Source of the DNA: an uncultured Eubacteriales bacterium
GTDB taxonomy: Bacteria > Bacillota > Clostridia > Monoglobales > Monoglobaceae
Reading direction: 5' to 3'
Length of the DNA stretch: 64,000 nt
Assembly (NCBI GenBank): GCA_905201285.1
Contig: CAJKNM010000001.1
Location: forward strand, 4,119 to 68,118
Under the pieces are notes generated by a model, which saw nothing but the letters and a program-made list of their open reading frames with translations, had not been told where the DNA came from and did not search any database. Positions 61,425 through 64,000 of this stretch are shown piece by piece. How positions within the stretch are numbered: position 1 is the stretch's first letter; each line of letters starts with the position of its first letter. The position numbers were made by a program, and so were the translations under genes.

Positions 61425-61850
61425 ATGGCACAGAAAATTACCGGTTACATTAAACTGCAGATTCCCGCAGGTAAGGCTACTCCGGCTCCCCCGGTTGGTC
61501 CTGCTCTCGGTCAGCATGGTGTTAATATCATGGACTTTACAAAGCAGTTTAACGAGAAAACTCAGAAGGATGCAGGCCTGATTATCCCGGTTGTTATTAC
61601 CGTATATCAGGATCGTTCCTTTACCTTTGTTACAAAAACTCCGCCGGCTCCTGTTCTTATCAAGAAGGCTTGTAAGATTCAGAGCGGTTCGGGCGTACCT
61701 AACAAGACAAAGGTTGCACAGCTCAGCAAGGCTGACCTTAAGGCTATCGCTGAACAGAAGATGCCCGATCTTAACGCTGCTTCAATCGAAGCCGCAATGT
61801 CAATGATCGCCGGCACAGCCCGTTCAATGGGTGTTACTGTTGAAGAATAA
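61425..61850 (+). CDS. rplK: 50S ribosomal protein L11
   Basis: A 141-residue L11. [20 protein letters not shown] and [10 protein letters not shown] are conserved in the N-terminal domain that contacts release factors and stringent factor; the C-terminal domain, [20 protein letters not shown], binds 23S rRNA. The ATG follows GAGGAGGTG. It is 129 bp downstream of nusG, with a structured leader. Confidence 0.97.
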   Translation: MAQKITGYIKLQIPAGKATPAPPVGPALGQHGVNIMDFTKQFNEKTQKDAGLIIPVVITVYQDRSFTFVTKTPPAPVLIKKACKIQSGSGVPNKTKVAQLSKADLKAIAEQKMPDLNAASIEAAMSMIAGTARSMGVTVEE

Positions 61851-61869
61851 TTCGACGGTTCTTAAAATA

Positions 61870-61902
61870 GTGGGAGGGGCGCAAGACGTCCTGCTGAACC
61901 AC
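61870..61902 (+). promoter_or_regulatory. Leader stem-loop before rplA, copy 2 of the repeated motif
   Basis: GTGGGAGGGG, GCGCAAGACGT and GAACCAC occur in the same order as in the copy before rplK. The end lies 17 bp before the rplA start and just before its AGGAGG, so protein binding could block translation. Confidence 0.5.
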
Positions 61903-61919
61903 CATAGGAGGATTTTAAA

Positions 61920-62612
61920 TTGAAGAAAGGTAAAAAGTATCAGGACAGCGTAAAGCTGCTTGAAAAGGGTAAGTTATACGACACCGCTGACGCTTTGGAT
62001 TTGGTTTGCAAGACTGCAACCGCAAAGTTTGACGAAACTGTTGAACTTCACGTTAAGCTCGGTGTTGATTCAAGACACGCTGACCAGCAGGTCAGAGGTG
62101 CTGTTGTACTTCCTAACGGAACAGGTAAAAATGTTCGCGTTTTGGTTTTCGCACGCGAGGGCAAGGCTGATGAAGCTAAGGCTGCAGGTGCGGATTATGT
62201 AGGTGCGGAAGAGCTCGCACAGAAGATTCAGTCAGAGAACTGGTTTGATTTTGATGTTGTTGTTGCAACCCCGGATATGATGGGTGTTGTCGGCAGAATC
62301 GGTAGAATATTGGGCCCGAAGGGACTTATGCCTAACCCGAAAGCCGGTACGGTTACACCTGATGTTACCCGTGCAATAAACGAGATTAAATCAGGTAAGA
62401 TTGAGTATCGTCTCGACAAGAGCAATATTATCCACTGCCCCATCGGAAAGGCTTCCTTCGGAGCAGAGAAGCTTGCGGCTAACTTTGAGGCGCTTATGGG
62501 CGCAATCATAAAGGCAAGGCCCGCAGCAGCAAAGGGTCAGTATTTGAGATCGGTTACCATTGCTTCTACAATGGGCCCCGGTATTAAGTTGAATCCGAAC
62601 AAGCTTGTATAA
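61920..62612 (+). CDS. rplA: 50S ribosomal protein L1
   Basis: A 230-residue L1: [20 protein letters not shown], then conserved [33 protein letters not shown] and [16 protein letters not shown]. It binds the L1 stalk of 23S rRNA and its own mRNA. The start is a TTG at 61920, eight bases after AGGAGG; no ATG is available, so the TTG is secure. Confidence 0.97.
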   Translation: MKKGKKYQDSVKLLEKGKLYDTADALDLVCKTATAKFDETVELHVKLGVDSRHADQQVRGAVVLPNGTGKNVRVLVFAREGKADEAKAAGADYVGAEELAQKIQSENWFDFDVVVATPDMMGVVGRIGRILGPKGLMPNPKAGTVTPDVTRAINEIKSGKIEYRLDKSNIIHCPIGKASFGAEKLAANFEALMGAIIKARPAAAKGQYLRSVTIASTMGPGIKLNPNKLV

Positions 62613-62632
62613 GATAAAAATTAAATTAATAT

Positions 62633-62740
62633 AGGTTCCGCAGACAGCAGGTGGCTTTGCCGTAAATCCTGCCGAGGATAAAATGCAAATTTATTGCAAT
62701 ATCTCCCTGTGTGTCTGCTTGATGCATAGGGTTTTTCATT
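62633..62740 (+). ncRNA. Ribosomal protein L10 leader
   Basis: The 184-bp gap before rplJ has the layout of the L10 leader: an outer helix GCAGACA (62640-62646) with TGTCTGC (62712-62718), an inner stem with GCAGG and CCTGC, and a single-stranded AT-rich part between. The L10-(L12)4 complex binds such leaders to repress rplJL. The call is by position and fold only. Confidence 0.75.
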
Positions 62741-62796
62741 GGCTCTGCTGATGATATTCCATAGCGGAATTAAAAGGCAGAAAGGAGGAAATTATA

Positions 62797-63375
62797 TTGC
62801 CAAGTCAGAAGGTTTTAGAAAGTAAAAAGGCGATAGTTGAACAACTCAAGGAAAGATTTCAGAACGCTCAGGCAGGTGTTCTTGCCGATTACAGAGGTTT
62901 GACGGTTGCTCAGGATACTGAGCTTCGTGTTAAGCTGAGAGAGGCGGGCGTAGAATACGCCGTTGTTAAGAATAACCTTACTCGTTTCGCTGTAAACGAG
63001 CTCGGTATGAATGAGCTTGATGAGGTTCTTCACGGACCGACAGCCATTGCTACAAGTGAAACAGATGTTGTGGCTCCGGCTAAGGTTCTGGTTGATTTTG
63101 CAAAGGATAACGAGGCTCTTGAAATCAAAGGCGGCTTCATAGACGGAAAGGTTGTATCTCTTGATGAAATCAAGGTATACGCATCAATCCCGTCAAAGGA
63201 AGTTCTTATTTCAAAGATGCTTGGTTCGCTGCAGTCACCTATCAGCAAACTTGCAAGAACGTTGCAGGCTATTGTTGACGAGGAGGCTACACCCGGAAAG
63301 GCTGCTGAAGCGGCTCCTGCTGAAGAAACAGCTCCTGCTGAAGAAGCTTCTTCAGATACAGCAACCGAAGAATAA
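62797..63375 (+). CDS. rplJ: 50S ribosomal protein L10
   Basis: A 192-residue L10: the RNA-binding N-terminal domain (QAGVLADYRGLTVAQDTELR, VVKNNLTRFA) and a helix for L7/L12 dimers. The last 20-25 residues are an Ala/Pro/Glu-rich tail with repeats of APAEE, longer than in many homologues. The start is a TTG at 62797, eight bases after AAGGAGG. Confidence 0.97.
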   Translation: MPSQKVLESKKAIVEQLKERFQNAQAGVLADYRGLTVAQDTELRVKLREAGVEYAVVKNNLTRFAVNELGMNELDEVLHGPTAIATSETDVVAPAKVLVDFAKDNEALEIKGGFIDGKVVSLDEIKVYASIPSKEVLISKMLGSLQSPISKLARTLQAIVDEEATPGKAAEAAPAEETAPAEEASSDTATEE

Positions 63376-63439
63376 TTTTCGGATTGTGATTATTTATTAA
63401 AAAACTTAAAGAAATTTTATAATATGGAGGAAATTTAAA

Positions 63440-63808
63440 ATGGCTGATGTAACAAAGATTCTTGATGAAATAAAAGAATTAACATTACTTGAAGTAAATG
63501 ATTTGGTAAAAGCTTTGGAAGAGGAGTTCGGTGTATCTGCTGCTGCTCCGGTTATGGTTGCAGGTGCTGCAGGTGCCGGCGACGCTGCTGAAGAAAAGAC
63601 TGAATTCGATGTTATCCTTGCTGCTGCTGGTGACCAGAAGATTAAGGTTATCAAGGTTGTAAGAGAAATCACCGGTCTTGGCCTTGCTGATGCAAAGGGT
63701 CTTGTTGACGGTGCTCCTAAGCCCGTTAAGGAAGGCGCTTCTAAGGACGAAGCTGAAGAAATCAAGACTAAGCTTGAAGAAGTTGGCGCAACTGTTGAAC
63801 TTAAATAA
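63440..63808 (+). CDS. rplL: 50S ribosomal protein L7/L12
   Basis: A 122-residue L7/L12: N-terminal dimerisation domain ([20 protein letters not shown]), Ala/Gly-rich hinge and C-terminal factor-binding domain ([20 protein letters not shown]). It recruits translational GTPases to the ribosome. The ATG follows GGAGG. It ends the cluster in front of a terminator. Confidence 0.97.
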   Translation: MADVTKILDEIKELTLLEVNDLVKALEEEFGVSAAAPVMVAGAAGAGDAAEEKTEFDVILAAAGDQKIKVIKVVREITGLGLADAKGLVDGAPKPVKEGASKDEAEEIKTKLEEVGATVELK

Positions 63809-63822
63809 GTTTAGAACATTAA

Positions 63823-63849
63823 AAAAGGTCGGGATTTCCCCGGCCTTTT
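63823..63849 (+). terminator. Terminator after rplL
   Basis: AAAAGGTCGGG (63823-63833) pairs with CCCGGCCTTTT (63839-63849) with one G-T pair. Confidence 0.88.
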
Positions 63850-64000
63850 AGATTACGGTTTGAGAGGCTGCCCGTTTGGGCGGCCCCTTACTGCGTTGAC
63901 AGACCTTGACAGACAAAAATTTCATTTTATTTCCGGGCGGGTATAGACTGTTTGAAAAAACAATGATATAATAATGATATAATATAATTAATAAAAAATA
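63850..64000. other. Non-coding right end of the window
   Basis: No gene is seen. Two TTGACA hexamers (63896-63901 and 63906-63911) and three overlapping TATAAT-like hexamers (63967-63988) occur, but none of the pairs has a 16-18 bp spacing. The promoter of the next gene, in Firmicutes often rpoB, may lie here. Confidence 0.35.

Noticed and set aside
63896..63988. TTGACA and TATAAT hexamers at the right end as a promoter
   Set aside because: None of the combinations gives a 16-18 bp spacing, so no promoter is called.

Overview
The window looks like chromosomal DNA of a low- to mid-GC Gram-positive anaerobe of the class Clostridia, probably a gut or anaerobic-digester relative of the Oscillospiraceae/Ruminococcaceae. 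The evidence is strong AGGAGG-type ribosome binding sites, frequent TTG starts, sigma-A type promoters, S-layer homology (SLH), cohesin-like and dockerin modules, a FeoA-FeoB fusion, PyrR control of pyrimidine uptake, and the standard Firmicutes rpmG-secE-nusG-rplK-rplA-rplJ-rplL order. TGA is an ordinary stop codon here. The assignment is by gene content only.

Layout. 1-4.6 kb: a methyltransferase, two ABC transporter half-subunits and a TetR regulator. 4.7-15.1 kb: a surface-protein island. One leftward operon encodes a secreted cohesin-like protein, two BspA-like leucine-rich-repeat proteins ending in dockerins, and an SLH-anchored protein with a cohesin-like domain. A divergent gene encodes a large subtilisin-like protease, also ending in a cohesin-like domain plus dockerin. 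15.2-17.4 kb: an IS3-family element with a nonsense-mutated transposase beside a TnpV-like gene. 17.6-20.5 kb: a leucine-rich-repeat protein, a phosphoesterase and an unrecognised three-gene operon. 20.6-31.3 kb: tRNA-Thr, a barstar with a barnase fragment, manA, a flavoprotein, a ComEC-like hydrolase, holA, a WalJ-like hydrolase, murA, an amidase, a LOG-family gene, and an Lrp regulator with an aminotransferase. 31.4-34.7 kb: a second insertion sequence and an unrecognised gene beside an XRE regulator. 34.8-49.1 kb: mutS2, ppa, feoAB, uraA-pyrR, mscL, a TetM-like/NYN fusion and a heterodimeric ABC exporter. 49.4-55.3 kb: a small phage-derived module with a tail-like protein, portal, S24-type repressor, small regulators and large terminase, but no visible capsid or integrase. 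55.4-60.2 kb: a GNAT-like protein, a TatD-associated radical SAM protein, rpiB, a phosphohexomutase and tatD. 60.3-63.8 kb: the ribosomal protein cluster.

The most interesting signal is a 16-bp palindrome, GTTAG-N6-CTAAC, found by eye at four places: before the ABC pair (3861), before the cohesin/dockerin operon (10851 and 10915), and at the predicted start of transcription of the dockerin protease (11092). A relaxed version lies before feoAB (40244). TTAG-N6-CTAA is embedded in the DtxR/IdeR iron-box consensus. I infer that the surface island, the ABC pair and Feo may form one metal-responsive regulon. That would make the island an iron-controlled, cohesin/dockerin-assembled, wall-anchored protease and LRR complex. 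The metal link is inference; the palindromes and domain layout are visible in the sequence.
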